NCBI GenBank assembly: GCA_004293165.1
Contig: RDYL01000007.1
Coordinates: forward strand, 62,001-126,000
DNA from: Flavobacteriia bacterium
Lineage (GTDB): Bacteria > Bacteroidota > Bacteroidia > Flavobacteriales > Flavobacteriaceae
DNA: 64,000 bases
Direction of reading: 5' to 3'
How positions within the stretch are numbered: position 1 is the first letter of the stretch; every line of letters begins with the position of its first letter. Made by a program: the position numbers and the translations under genes. The notes under the pieces were generated by a model. It was not told where the DNA came from, made no database searches, and was given only the letters and a program-made list of their open reading frames with translations. Positions 1 to 7,779 of the stretch are shown here, piece after piece.

Positions 1-1281
1 TCCTTCCAACAATTTGCTTTTGGATGCATGACCCGATCTAAAAAAGTGACGTATGAAAATTTACGTTTAAGAGATAGTTCGTTTACAGATAAAGTTTTAG
101 AAGAATTCAATGACAATTGCAAAGTCAATGAAAAAAATCAATCAGCAGCTTTTTCAAAATTCAAATTAAGAGAACTAGAACTCCCAAACCGCATCGTTAT
201 GGCGCCAATGGGACAATATTCCGCTACTGACGGATTGGTTTCTGATTGGCATTTAGTACATTACGGAAGTCGCGCTACGGGTGGTGTAGGCTTAATTATT
301 ACCGAAATGACCGCCATTTCTGAAACTGGAAGAATCACAGAAGGTTGTGCAGGAATTTACAATGCAGAACAATTGAACCAATGGAAAAAAATTACCGATT
401 TCATTCATAATAATACCGAAACAAAAATCGGAATTCAATTAGGACATTCGGGACGAAAAGGTGCTACTAAAAAATCTTGGGAAGGCAACGGACCAATGGA
501 AACGCCTTGGAATTTAATTTCCGCCTCTCCTATTCCATTCAATGAAAATTTTGCTACTCCAAAAGAAATGATTTTGGAAAATATGGAAGAAATCAAAGCA
601 CAATTCGTACAAGCAGCTAAAAATGCAGATGAAGCTGGATTTGATATGATTGAATTACAAGCGCACCACGGATTTTTATTAGCTTCATTCTTATCTCCAT
701 TGACTAACATTCGCTCCGATGAATTTGGTGGAAGCATCGAAAATCGTTTGAAATATCCGTTGGAAGTTTTTAAAGCAATTCGTGAAGTATTTCCAACTGA
801 AAAACCTATTTCAGTTCGAATTTCAGCAACAGATTGGGCAGAAAACGGAATTTCGGAACATGAAGTTACCACTATTGCAACTGCTTTTAAAGCTGCTGGA
901 GCTGACATCATCAATGTTTCAACAGGAAATACGGTCGCAGGTCAAAAACCATTAACGGGTAGAATGTGGCAAACGCCTTTTTCAGATGCCGTTCGAAATA
1001 CCGTTCATATTTCAACCATAACCGCTGGTTATATTCAAGACATCGACCAAATTAACACCATAATTCTTAACGGAAGAGCCGATTTAGTCGCTTTAGGACG
1101 TCCTTTATTGTTAGATGCTAATTTCGTAAGAAACGCACAAGCATACGAACAATTTCAAGCGAATGATATCCCAAATCCATATAAAATGGGCGTTTCTTAT
1201 TTGTATCCACTTAAGGCTTCAGAAAGAAAACAAGTGGAAGGAATGAAAAAAGCGTTGAAACCGAAAAGTAATAAAAAGTAG
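1..1281 (+). CDS. Salicylyl-CoA 5-hydroxylase / oxidoreductase, C-terminal part (old yellow enzyme domain), partial at left edge
   Basis: The reading frame is open from base 1, so the ATG at 28 is probably internal and the gene starts left of the window. The first ~45 residues (TRSKKVTYENLRLRD) look like the tail of the FAD monooxygenase half of salicylyl-CoA/2-aminobenzoyl-CoA hydroxylase fusions. The rest is an NADH:flavin oxidoreductase (OYE) barrel: VMAPMGQYS, LGHSGRKG, the HHGFLL and FLSPLTN segments, DEFGGSIENR and the FMN-phosphate segment ALGRPLL. In this family the fused enzyme hydroxylates an aryl-CoA at C5 in the cytoplasm. It is the first visible gene of an operon with a CoA ligase, thioesterase and gentisate dioxygenase, which favours salicylyl-CoA as substrate. 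2-aminobenzoyl-CoA cannot be excluded, and a stand-alone OYE remains possible because the N-terminus is not visible. Confidence 0.8.
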   Translation, partial: SFQQFAFGCMTRSKKVTYENLRLRDSSFTDKVLEEFNDNCKVNEKNQSAAFSKFKLRELELPNRIVMAPMGQYSATDGLVSDWHLVHYGSRATGGVGLIITEMTAISETGRITEGCAGIYNAEQLNQWKKITDFIHNNTETKIGIQLGHSGRKGATKKSWEGNGPMETPWNLISASPIPFNENFATPKEMILENMEEIKAQFVQAAKNADEAGFDMIELQAHHGFLLASFLSPLTNIRSDEFGGSIENRLKYPLEVFKAIREVFPTEKPISVRISATDWAENGISEHEVTTIATAFKAAGADIINVSTGNTVAGQKPLTGRMWQTPFSDAVRNTVHISTITAGYIQDIDQINTIILNGRADLVALGRPLLLDANFVRNAQAYEQFQANDIPNPYKMGVSYLYPLKASERKQVEGMKKALKPKSNKK

Positions 1282-1311
1282 TATTAAGATTGTAGAATTA
1301 AGTATTAAGAC
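1281..1311. repeat. Intergenic repeat word AGTATTAAG (copy 1)
   Basis: The gap after the first gene contains the word AGTATTAAG twice in tandem-like form (ending AGTATTAAGAC at 1301-1311). The same word recurs at 2966-2983 and inverted at about 3401-3434 in the same operon. The function is unknown. Confidence 0.7.
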
Positions 1312-1362
1312 AAAATTTCGACTTTGCTCCCGAAATTCGGGATTTGCGAGAAACTAATTATT

Positions 1363-2952
1363 ATGAAACATTACGAAGATAATTTTGCTCATTTAAGTTT
1401 ACCTATTTCTGAATTACAACCAGAATATACCTTTTTGGATTTACCGCAATTCCAACAACCAGAAATGCTGAATTGCGTAGATAGATTGTTGGACAGCCAC
1501 ATTCGTGAAGGTCGTGGAAATAATAGTTGCATTCGCACATTTGAGGAAACTTGGACGTATCAAGATTTGTTTGAAAAAGCCAATCAAATTGCTCATGTTT
1601 TAGTGGGTGATTTAGGTTTGCAATCAGGCAATCGTGTATTGATTCGTTCAGCAAATAATCCAATGATGGTCGCGTGTTGGTTCGCTATTTTAAAAGCAGG
1701 CGGAATTGTTGTGGCTACCATGCCATTGCTTCGTTCTAAAGAATTGACTACGATTATCGATTGTGCTGAAATTTCGCATGTATTGTGCGACAAAGAATTA
1801 GAAGAAGAAATTCACTTAGTAAAATCAAATTTCTTAAAAAAAACCTGTTTTTATGGGAATTCACAATTAGAAGAATTAATGGTTGCTAAACCAAAAACTT
1901 TCGATAATTATCATTCTAAATCAGATTCTGTGGCTTTGATTGGTTTCACTTCTGGAACAACAGGTTTACCCAAAATGACGGCACATTATCACAAAGATAT
2001 TTTGAATATTTGTGAAGCGTTTCCTAAATATTCGCTACAACCTACTCCAAATGATATATTTACAGGAAGTCCGCCAATCGGATTTACTTTTGGTTTAGGT
2101 GGATTGGTGTTGTTTCCAATGTATTTCGGCGCTTCAACATTTCTTATCGAAAAACCAAGTCCAGACTTGTTGTTAAAAGCAATTCAAGACTTTAAAATTA
2201 CGATTTGCTTTACCGCTCCAACCGCTTGGCGTATCATCACAACAAAAGTTCAGGAGTACGATATTTCTAGTTTAAGAAAATGTGTTTCTGCTGGCGAAAC
2301 GTTACCATTTAAAGTTTGGCAAGATTGGTATGATACTACAGGTTTAAAAATCATAGATGGAATTGGAGCTACCGAAATGTTGCATATTTTTATTTCGTCC
2401 AATGAAGAAAATATGAAACCAGGCGCAACTGGTAAAGCAATAACAGGGTACGAAGCTAAAATCATAGACCAACAAGGCAACGAATTACCAAGAAACGAAG
2501 CCGGAAGATTAGCGGTTCGCGGAATTACAGGTTGTAAATACCTAAATCGAGAAGAAAAACAAAGAGAATACGTAGAAAACGGTTGGAACATCACAGGCGA
2601 TATTTTCCGTCAAGATGTAGAAGGTTATTTTCATTTTGTGGCACGTGGCGATGATATGATTATTTCTTCTGGCTATAATATTGCAGCAATTGAAGTAGAA
2701 TCCGTACTTTTAACCCACGAAGATATTTTAGAATGTGCAGTAGTTGGTTTACCCGATGAAGAACGAGGAATGTTAGTTTGTGCTCATATTGTATTACACG
2801 ATAACGCTAAAGCAACAGATGTAATGAAGAATCGTATTCAACAATGGTTCAAAGAAGTAGCGGCACCTTATAAATACCCAAGAGTAATTAATTTTGTGGA
2901 ATGTTTGCCGAAAACGGAGACGGGAAAAATACAGAGGTTTAAATTAAAATAA
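1363..2952 (+). CDS. Aryl-CoA ligase (salicylate/benzoate-CoA ligase family)
   Basis: ANL-superfamily acyl-activating enzyme of 529 residues that should form an aryl-AMP and then an aryl-CoA thioester in the cytoplasm. The P-loop-like A3 motif TSGTTGLPKMTAH lies at residues 196-208, the A5-like segment is GIGATEMLHIF, the hinge is GYFHFVARGDDMI and the C-terminal catalytic lysine is K522 in PKTETGKIQRF. The overall look is that of benzoate/2-aminobenzoate-CoA ligases. The ATG at 1363 is preferred: the frame is open to 1324 but only with a TTG start inside a short palindrome (CCCGAAATTCGGG, 1329-1341). It lies between an aryl-CoA hydroxylase and a thioesterase, so salicylate is the likeliest substrate; anthranilate or benzoate are alternatives. 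Confidence 0.85.
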   Translation: MKHYEDNFAHLSLPISELQPEYTFLDLPQFQQPEMLNCVDRLLDSHIREGRGNNSCIRTFEETWTYQDLFEKANQIAHVLVGDLGLQSGNRVLIRSANNPMMVACWFAILKAGGIVVATMPLLRSKELTTIIDCAEISHVLCDKELEEEIHLVKSNFLKKTCFYGNSQLEELMVAKPKTFDNYHSKSDSVALIGFTSGTTGLPKMTAHYHKDILNICEAFPKYSLQPTPNDIFTGSPPIGFTFGLGGLVLFPMYFGASTFLIEKPSPDLLLKAIQDFKITICFTAPTAWRIITTKVQEYDISSLRKCVSAGETLPFKVWQDWYDTTGLKIIDGIGATEMLHIFISSNEENMKPGATGKAITGYEAKIIDQQGNELPRNEAGRLAVRGITGCKYLNREEKQREYVENGWNITGDIFRQDVEGYFHFVARGDDMIISSGYNIAAIEVESVLLTHEDILECAVVGLPDEERGMLVCAHIVLHDNAKATDVMKNRIQQWFKEVAAPYKYPRVINFVECLPKTETGKIQRFKLK

Positions 2953-2965
2953 GTATAAAGATTTT

Positions 2966-2983
2966 AGTATTAAGTATCAAGAC
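2966..2983. repeat. Intergenic repeat word AGTATTAAG (copy 2)
   Basis: AGTATTAAGTATCAAGAC lies between the ligase and thioesterase genes and is nearly the same as the word at 1301-1311. It leaves 7 bases before the thioesterase ATG. Confidence 0.7.
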
Positions 2984-2990
2984 ATATATA

Positions 2991-3416
2991 ATGAGTCAAT
3001 TTACAAAACAAGAAAAAGTCCGTTTCCAACATGTTGATTACGCTGGAATTGTCTTCTATCCCCGATTTTTAGAAATGCTAAACTGTTTGGTTGAAGATTG
3101 GTTTGAAGAAGCCTTAGAACGTCCTTTTTCAAAAATGCACGAAACCAACGGGATTCCAACGGTTGATTTAAAAATTCAATTCAAAAATGCAGCAAGATTG
3201 GGAGAAATCTTAACCAAAAAACTTTGGGTAAAAGAATTAAAAAACTCCTCTATTCTTTGCGGATTTCAATTTGTAAATGAATCAGAAAACACCGTTTTAG
3301 AAGGCGAAGTTACCTTAGTTAACGTAGCTTTTAACCCAGAAAGAAACGGCATCAAAGCAGAACCTTTTACAGAAGAAATGAAGAATAAAATTTCAGTATT
3401 TAGTCTTAATACTTAA
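2991..3416 (+). CDS. Hotdog-fold acyl-CoA thioesterase (4-hydroxybenzoyl-CoA thioesterase/YbgC type)
   Basis: A 141-residue single hotdog domain. The signature VRFQHVDYAGIVFYPRFLEML at the N-terminus carries the catalytic aspartate D16 of the 4HBT family and the Y-A-G turn. It would hydrolyse an aryl-CoA to free acid plus CoA; in this operon the expected substrate is gentisyl-CoA, the product of the hydroxylase. The last residues (FSLNT) and the stop codon are encoded by an inverted copy of the AGTATTAAG repeat found elsewhere in the operon, so the C-terminus has been shaped by the repeat. The family is clear; the substrate is inferred from context. Confidence 0.85.
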   Translation: MSQFTKQEKVRFQHVDYAGIVFYPRFLEMLNCLVEDWFEEALERPFSKMHETNGIPTVDLKIQFKNAARLGEILTKKLWVKELKNSSILCGFQFVNESENTVLEGEVTLVNVAFNPERNGIKAEPFTEEMKNKISVFSLNT

Positions 3417-3434
3417 TACTCAAATCTTAATACA
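3398..3434. repeat. Inverted copy of the AGTATTAAG repeat word, overlapping a stop codon
   Basis: TAGTCTTAATACTTAATACT at 3400-3419, followed by a further CTTAATAC, is the reverse complement of the words at 1301 and 2966. It contains the TAA stop (3414-3416) of the thioesterase gene. Confidence 0.7.
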
Positions 3435-3440
3435 ATTATT

Positions 3441-4421
3441 ATGGAATTCAAAAAATTCAAAGCCGCAACCGTTCAAACGTCACCTGTATTTCTTAATGTA
3501 GAAAAAACAGTCGACAAAGCCATTTCTTTTATTAAAGAAGCTAGTAATAACGGAGCAAAATTAATCGCTTTTCCAGAGGTTTTTATCGCTGGATATCCGT
3601 ATTGGAATTGGATTATGACGCCAGTTCAAGGGAGTAAATGGTACGAAGAATTATATAAAAATTCGGTTGACGTAACAGGTCCAGAAATCAAGAAACTTTG
3701 CTTAGCCGCTAAAGATAATGATATTCATATTGTGATGGGTATCAACGAACGAGGCAAAAGCTATGGCGAAATTTATAATACGAATTTAATTATTGACAAC
3801 AAAGGCGTTATCGTTGGAAAACATAGAAAGTTAGTCCCAACATGGGCTGAAAAACTAACCTGGTCTTCAGGTGATGGTTCTTCTTTAAAAGTCTACAATA
3901 CAGAAATCGGACCTATTGGAACCTTAGCTTGTGGCGAAAACACAAATACATTAGCGCGTTTTACACTACTTTCTCAAGGCGAATTGATTCATATAGCGAA
4001 TTATATTTCCCTTCCCGTAGCACCACCCGATTACGATATGGCGGAAGCAATTAAAATTCGTGCCGCAGCGCATTCGTTTGAAGGGAAATTATTTACGATT
4101 GTTTCTTGTTCAACTATTTCGCAAGAAATTAAAGACGCTTTACGTGCCGATGTTCCGAATGTAGATGAATTATTAGATAGAAAAAGTTCAGCTTTCTCTG
4201 GATTTATAGGTCCGAATGGCGCTGTTATTGGGCAACCATTAATTGATGAAGAAGGAATGGTATATGCCGAAATTGATTTAGCAAAATGCATTCAACCTAA
4301 ACAAATGCACGATATTTTAGGACATTACAATCGATTTGATATTTTTGATTTACGAGTAAATACCGCTCCAACTCGAAAAATTACGTTTATCGATAATCAC
4401 GAAGAGTTCAATAAGAGATAA
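3441..4421 (+). CDS. Nitrilase
   Basis: Carbon-nitrogen hydrolase of the true nitrilase branch, 326 residues. The triad is visible: E46 in AFPEVFIAGYP, K130 in KHRKLVPT and C164 in LACGENTNTLAR. The CGENTN context resembles nitrilases that hydrolyse R-CN to R-COOH plus ammonia rather than ureidopropionase- or NAD-synthetase-type amidases. There is no signal peptide, so it is cytoplasmic. It sits in the middle of the salicylate/gentisate operon, 24 bases after the thioesterase gene. A reasonable inference is that it supplies the aromatic acid from an aryl nitrile such as 2-hydroxybenzonitrile, or removes an amide or nitrile from a substituted substrate. The substrate cannot be read from sequence. 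Confidence 0.85.
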   Translation: MEFKKFKAATVQTSPVFLNVEKTVDKAISFIKEASNNGAKLIAFPEVFIAGYPYWNWIMTPVQGSKWYEELYKNSVDVTGPEIKKLCLAAKDNDIHIVMGINERGKSYGEIYNTNLIIDNKGVIVGKHRKLVPTWAEKLTWSSGDGSSLKVYNTEIGPIGTLACGENTNTLARFTLLSQGELIHIANYISLPVAPPDYDMAEAIKIRAAAHSFEGKLFTIVSCSTISQEIKDALRADVPNVDELLDRKSSAFSGFIGPNGAVIGQPLIDEEGMVYAEIDLAKCIQPKQMHDILGHYNRFDIFDLRVNTAPTRKITFIDNHEEFNKR

Positions 4422-4424
4422 CAA

Positions 4425-4457
4425 AAACCTGACAGGTTTCGGAAACCTGTCAGGTTT
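4425..4457. repeat. Perfect 15-bp inverted repeat hairpin AAACCTGACAGGTTT
   Basis: AAACCTGACAGGTTT, a 3-base loop CGG, then AAACCTGTCAGGTTT. Each arm is itself nearly palindromic. It fills the gap between the nitrilase and dioxygenase genes and could act as an mRNA processing or stabilising hairpin. It is followed by an A-run, not a U-run, on the plus strand, so it is not a simple terminator for this operon. Confidence 0.9.
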
Positions 4458-4471
4458 AAAAAAATAAGAAT

Positions 4472-5584
4472 ATGGAAGAAAACAACTATTCAGACGACCA
4501 ATACGGAAGAGCTCGTGTTCAAGACTCAGACGAACTAAAAGCGTATTACAAAGAATTAGAAACGCTAGGCGCTGGCGCACTATGGACAGTTGCCAATGAC
4601 ATTGAACCTTGGGAACCACGTTCTTCATCGGTTCCAATGTTATGGAAATATAATAATTTACGCGATTTAGTTTTAAAATCATCCGAATTAGTAACGCCTG
4701 AACAAGCTGGAAGACGTGTTGTATATTTGGTTAACGATAAACGAAAAGACGTTTCAGCAGCTGTGGGTTGGTTATACACTGGAATTCAAGTAACACGACC
4801 TGGCGAATTTACTTCGGCGCACCGTCATCGTGCTTCTGCCCTACGTTTTATTATGGAAGGCGAAAAAGGATATACCGTGGTTGATGGCAACAAAATTATG
4901 CTAGAAGTGAATGATTTTGTCATTACTCCTAATTCTACATGGCACGAGCATGGCGTGGAAGAAGGAGGAAAAACCTGCATTTGGCAAGACGGTTTAGACA
5001 TTCCGTTGGTAAATGCTTTAGAAGCGAATGATTATGCAGTTTATGATGGTAAGCAAGAATTAGTAAAACCATTAAACTTTTCACCAATAACTTATGGATG
5101 TGCTGGACTAATTCCTGCCGATAAAACTTGGGACAAACCTTATTCACCACTATTCAAATATTCTTGGAAAAACGTTTATCCAGCCTTATTAGAAGCTCAA
5201 AAAGTGAATGAAATCAATCCGTTTGACGGTATTTTTATGCAATATTCGAATCCTTTAACAGGCGGACACGTGATGCAAACGATGGGTGCAGCGATGCAAT
5301 TATTACCTGCTGGATTCAAAGGTAAAGCTCACAAACATACAGGTTCATTCGTATATCAATGCTCGAAAGGAAAAGGCTACACCATCATCAACGGAAAACG
5401 TTTCGATTGGAAAGAAAGAGATATTTTCTGTATTCCTAGTTGGGCTTGGCACGAACATCACAACTTATCTGAAACAGAAGATGCTTGCTTATTCAATTTT
5501 AACGATTTACCTGTAATTGAAAAATTAGGCTTATTTCAAGGAAGAGAATTAACAGAAAACAACGGACATCAACAAATTCAATAG
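4472..5584 (+). CDS. Gentisate 1,2-dioxygenase-type bicupin ring-cleavage enzyme
   Basis: A 370-residue bicupin, the usual length for gentisate/salicylate 1,2-dioxygenases. The N-terminal cupin has H117 and H119 in AHRHRASALRFIMEG and H158/H160 in STWHEHG, the expected Fe(II) ligands. The C-terminal cupin keeps a similar set: H287 and H289 in AHKHTGSFVYQ and the WHEHH segment near 326-330. It would open gentisate between C1 and C2 to maleylpyruvate in the cytoplasm using O2. The CoA ligase, hydroxylase and thioesterase upstream supply gentisate, and an FAA hydrolase and maleate isomerase follow. Family members can instead cleave salicylate, 1-hydroxy-2-naphthoate or aminosalicylates, so the substrate remains an inference. 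Confidence 0.9.
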   Translation: MEENNYSDDQYGRARVQDSDELKAYYKELETLGAGALWTVANDIEPWEPRSSSVPMLWKYNNLRDLVLKSSELVTPEQAGRRVVYLVNDKRKDVSAAVGWLYTGIQVTRPGEFTSAHRHRASALRFIMEGEKGYTVVDGNKIMLEVNDFVITPNSTWHEHGVEEGGKTCIWQDGLDIPLVNALEANDYAVYDGKQELVKPLNFSPITYGCAGLIPADKTWDKPYSPLFKYSWKNVYPALLEAQKVNEINPFDGIFMQYSNPLTGGHVMQTMGAAMQLLPAGFKGKAHKHTGSFVYQCSKGKGYTIINGKRFDWKERDIFCIPSWAWHEHHNLSETEDACLFNFNDLPVIEKLGLFQGRELTENNGHQQIQ

Positions 5585-5620
5585 CAATATCAAGTTCAAA
5601 AATCAATAATAACAAAAAAC

Positions 5621-5660
5621 TTTGCGAACTTTGCGTAAAACTTAGCGCTCTTTGCGTTTA
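5621..5660. repeat. Intergenic CTTTGCG repeat
   Basis: The words CTTTGCG, CTTTGCG, TAGCGCT and CTTTGCG follow one another in the gap before the FAA-hydrolase gene. They resemble the CGCAAAG words of the large repeat array at 19874-20510, read on the opposite strand. Confidence 0.6.
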
Positions 5661-5670
5661 AATAAAGAAT

Positions 5671-6579
5671 ATGAAACTACTTACTTATAAAACACAAGAT
5701 ACTGAGCCTCGTTTAGGTTTCATTCATAACAACCAAGTCATCGATATGCAGGATTTTGGTGATATTTCTAATTTTCCATTACCAAATGATATGTTGGAAT
5801 TAATTGATATGGGATTTGAAATTATTCCAGAAATTACCGAGATGATTGCGGAAACACCTACAAATTTCTTCGAAGAAATCGCTTACGAAATGAACGAAGT
5901 AACCATTTTGGCTCCTATAGAAAAACCAAGAAAAAACATCATTGGAATTGGTTTAAATTATACCGAACACGTTGCCGAAAGTGCTCGTACGTTAGATACT
6001 ACAGGAAAGCTTCCAACAAAACCGATTATCTTTTCAAAACCACCAACAACTGTTACAGCTACCAATACAGAAATTATCAAAAACACCAAACTAACATCAC
6101 AATTAGATTGGGAATGTGAATTAGCAGTAATCATCTCAAAGAAAGGTAAATACGTGCCTAAATCGGAAGCTTTAGATTATGTTTTTGGATATACCGTAAT
6201 AAACGATATTTCGGCACGTGATTGTCGCCGTGAAGGACAATGGATTGTTTCTAAAGGTCAAGACACATTCGCTCCAATGGGACCTGTTTTAGTAACGAAA
6301 GACGAAATCGAAAACCCACACAACTTGAATTTATCCCTAAAAGTAAACGGAGTTGAAAAACAAAATTCGAATACTAAATTAATGTTATTCAACATCAACG
6401 ATTTGATTGAAGATTTAAGTACGGTTTTCACTTTAGAAGCAGGTGATATTATCGCAACTGGAACTCCAGCAGGTGTTGGCGCAGGAAGAAATCCACAAGA
6501 ATGGATGCATGATGGTGATGTGGTTGAAGCTACTGTGGAAGGAATTGGAACCATAGTAAATACAGTTAAGGAAATATAA
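5671..6579 (+). CDS. FAA-family hydrolase, probable maleylpyruvate (or fumarylpyruvate) hydrolase
   Basis: A 302-residue fumarylacetoacetate hydrolase-family protein. Visible signatures are IIGIGLNYTEHV, TKPIIFSKPPT, the acidic metal-binding WECELAVII, GYTVINDISARD, KGQDTFAPMGP and GDIIATGTPAGVG near the C-terminus. The family cleaves C-C bonds of 2,4-dioxo acids with a divalent metal. Placed directly after a gentisate dioxygenase, it should hydrolyse the ring-cleavage product. Because the next gene encodes a maleate isomerase and no maleylpyruvate isomerase is visible, direct hydrolysis of maleylpyruvate to maleate and pyruvate is the best reading. Fumarylpyruvate specificity would need an isomerase elsewhere. 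Confidence 0.85.
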   Translation: MKLLTYKTQDTEPRLGFIHNNQVIDMQDFGDISNFPLPNDMLELIDMGFEIIPEITEMIAETPTNFFEEIAYEMNEVTILAPIEKPRKNIIGIGLNYTEHVAESARTLDTTGKLPTKPIIFSKPPTTVTATNTEIIKNTKLTSQLDWECELAVIISKKGKYVPKSEALDYVFGYTVINDISARDCRREGQWIVSKGQDTFAPMGPVLVTKDEIENPHNLNLSLKVNGVEKQNSNTKLMLFNINDLIEDLSTVFTLEAGDIIATGTPAGVGAGRNPQEWMHDGDVVEATVEGIGTIVNTVKEI

Positions 6580-6585
6580 TAAAAG

Positions 6586-6640
6586 TATTCAGTCGCAGTT
6601 TTCAGTTTTCAGACTGCTAACTGTGACTGAGACTGTAAAC
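6586..6640. repeat. CAGTC/CAGACTG-rich intergenic repeat
   Basis: The gap before the maleate isomerase gene contains short repeated and inverted words (CAGTCGCAG, TTTTCAG twice, CAGACTG, CTGTGACTGAGACTG) that can form imperfect hairpins. The function is unknown. Confidence 0.55.
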
Positions 6641-6648
6641 TAAAAAAA

Positions 6649-7395
6649 ATGAAATACAGAATAGGCCAAATAGTTCCATCCTCAAACGTAACGATGGAAA
6701 CCGAAATACCAGCAATCTTTCGTTCACGCGAAACCATTTTACCAGAACGCTTTACGTTTCACAGCAGTAGAATGCGCATGAAAAAAGTAACCAAAGAAGA
6801 ATTAGAGGCAATGGATGCCATGAGTTTAAAATGCGCACAAGAGTTATCAGATGCGCACGTAGACGTAATGGGTTATGCTTGTTTAGTAGCCATAATGAGT
6901 ATGGGACGTGGCTATCACTGCGTTTCGGAAGTGAATTTACATCAAGAAACAGTAGCAAATGACTTCCCTACTCCTATTGTTACTTCAGCAGGAGCTTTGA
7001 TTAATGGATTGAAGGTTTTGGGTGCGAAACAAATTTCGATTATTACTCCTTATATGCGTCCGTTAACCGACATGGTGGTAGATTATATTGAAAACCAAGG
7101 CATTAAAGTTAAACAAAGTATTGCTTTAGAAATTCCAGACAATTTAGAAGTGGCTGCTCAAAATCCGATGAATTTATTGGAGATTTATAAACAATTGGAT
7201 TTAACTGATGTGGATGTTTTGGTTGCTTCAGCTTGTGTACAAATGCCATCGTTAGAAGCTATTGATTTAATTCAAGCAGAATGCGGTATTCCTGTAACTT
7301 CAGCTGCCGTTTGCACAACATACGAAATGATGAAAAAAATAGAAATCGAAGCAAAATCAGCTATTGGCGGTGAATTGCTGAGTGGAAAATATTAA
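6649..7395 (+). CDS. Maleate cis-trans isomerase
   Basis: A 248-residue Asp/Glu racemase-superfamily protein with the maleate isomerase layout. The N-terminus RIGQIVPSSNVTMETEIP contains the conserved substrate-binding Asn, and the two catalytic cysteines are C78 in GYACLVA and C196 in ASACVQMPS. The usual family length is about 250 residues. It isomerises maleate to fumarate in the cytoplasm, so the carbon enters the TCA cycle. It is the last gene of the operon with recognisable function. Its presence is the main evidence that the pathway passes through maleate. Arylmalonate decarboxylase-like relatives are an alternative but fit the context poorly. Confidence 0.85.
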   Translation: MKYRIGQIVPSSNVTMETEIPAIFRSRETILPERFTFHSSRMRMKKVTKEELEAMDAMSLKCAQELSDAHVDVMGYACLVAIMSMGRGYHCVSEVNLHQETVANDFPTPIVTSAGALINGLKVLGAKQISIITPYMRPLTDMVVDYIENQGIKVKQSIALEIPDNLEVAAQNPMNLLEIYKQLDLTDVDVLVASACVQMPSLEAIDLIQAECGIPVTSAAVCTTYEMMKKIEIEAKSAIGGELLSGKY

Positions 7396-7535
7396 TGAAT
7401 TATTTTCAATATAAATTACTTTTTATTTTATTTTTAGTAGTTGGAATAGTATTATTAAAAATTTTTGGTTTGTATTTCGTTCTTAGTATTCCAATTTTGA
7501 TTATTATATATATTATTTTGATAAAAAAACTTTAA
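7395..7535 (+). CDS. Possible small membrane protein (46 aa), uncertain
   Basis: ATG at 7395 overlaps the stop of the maleate isomerase gene by one base. The 46-residue product is almost wholly hydrophobic (two membrane segments, then KKL). After an A7 run (7523-7529) the -1 frame stays open to a stop at 7655-7657, with a more polar sequence, so this may be the first part of a frameshifted 87-residue protein. The region is very AT-rich, so chance is a real possibility. Confidence 0.3.
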   Translation: MNYFQYKLLFILFLVVGIVLLKIFGLYFVLSIPILIIIYIILIKKL

Positions 7536-7779
7536 TACAACTAATTAGCAATTCATTAGAAAATCATTTGTTTATAAAACGATATAAAATAACTAAAGAA
7601 CCTATTGAAATTATTATATTAAACAAAAAATGTTTTAATTGTATTTTATGTTCATAAATCACTTTGATTTATAAATTTCAAACTTTAAAAAATGAAAAAA
7701 ATATAATTTTATTTATAATTTATTTTTAATTCGCTGAAAAGCCATAAATTGCAAAAAAAAATCTAAAAAAATTAACTTA

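Noticed and set aside
435..914. Antisense frame of 159 codons over the oxidoreductase
   Set aside because: Shadow of a well-supported gene, no motif.
1324..1362. Upstream TTG start of the CoA ligase
   Set aside because: Lies in a palindrome and adds residues not typical for the family; ATG 1363 is normal.
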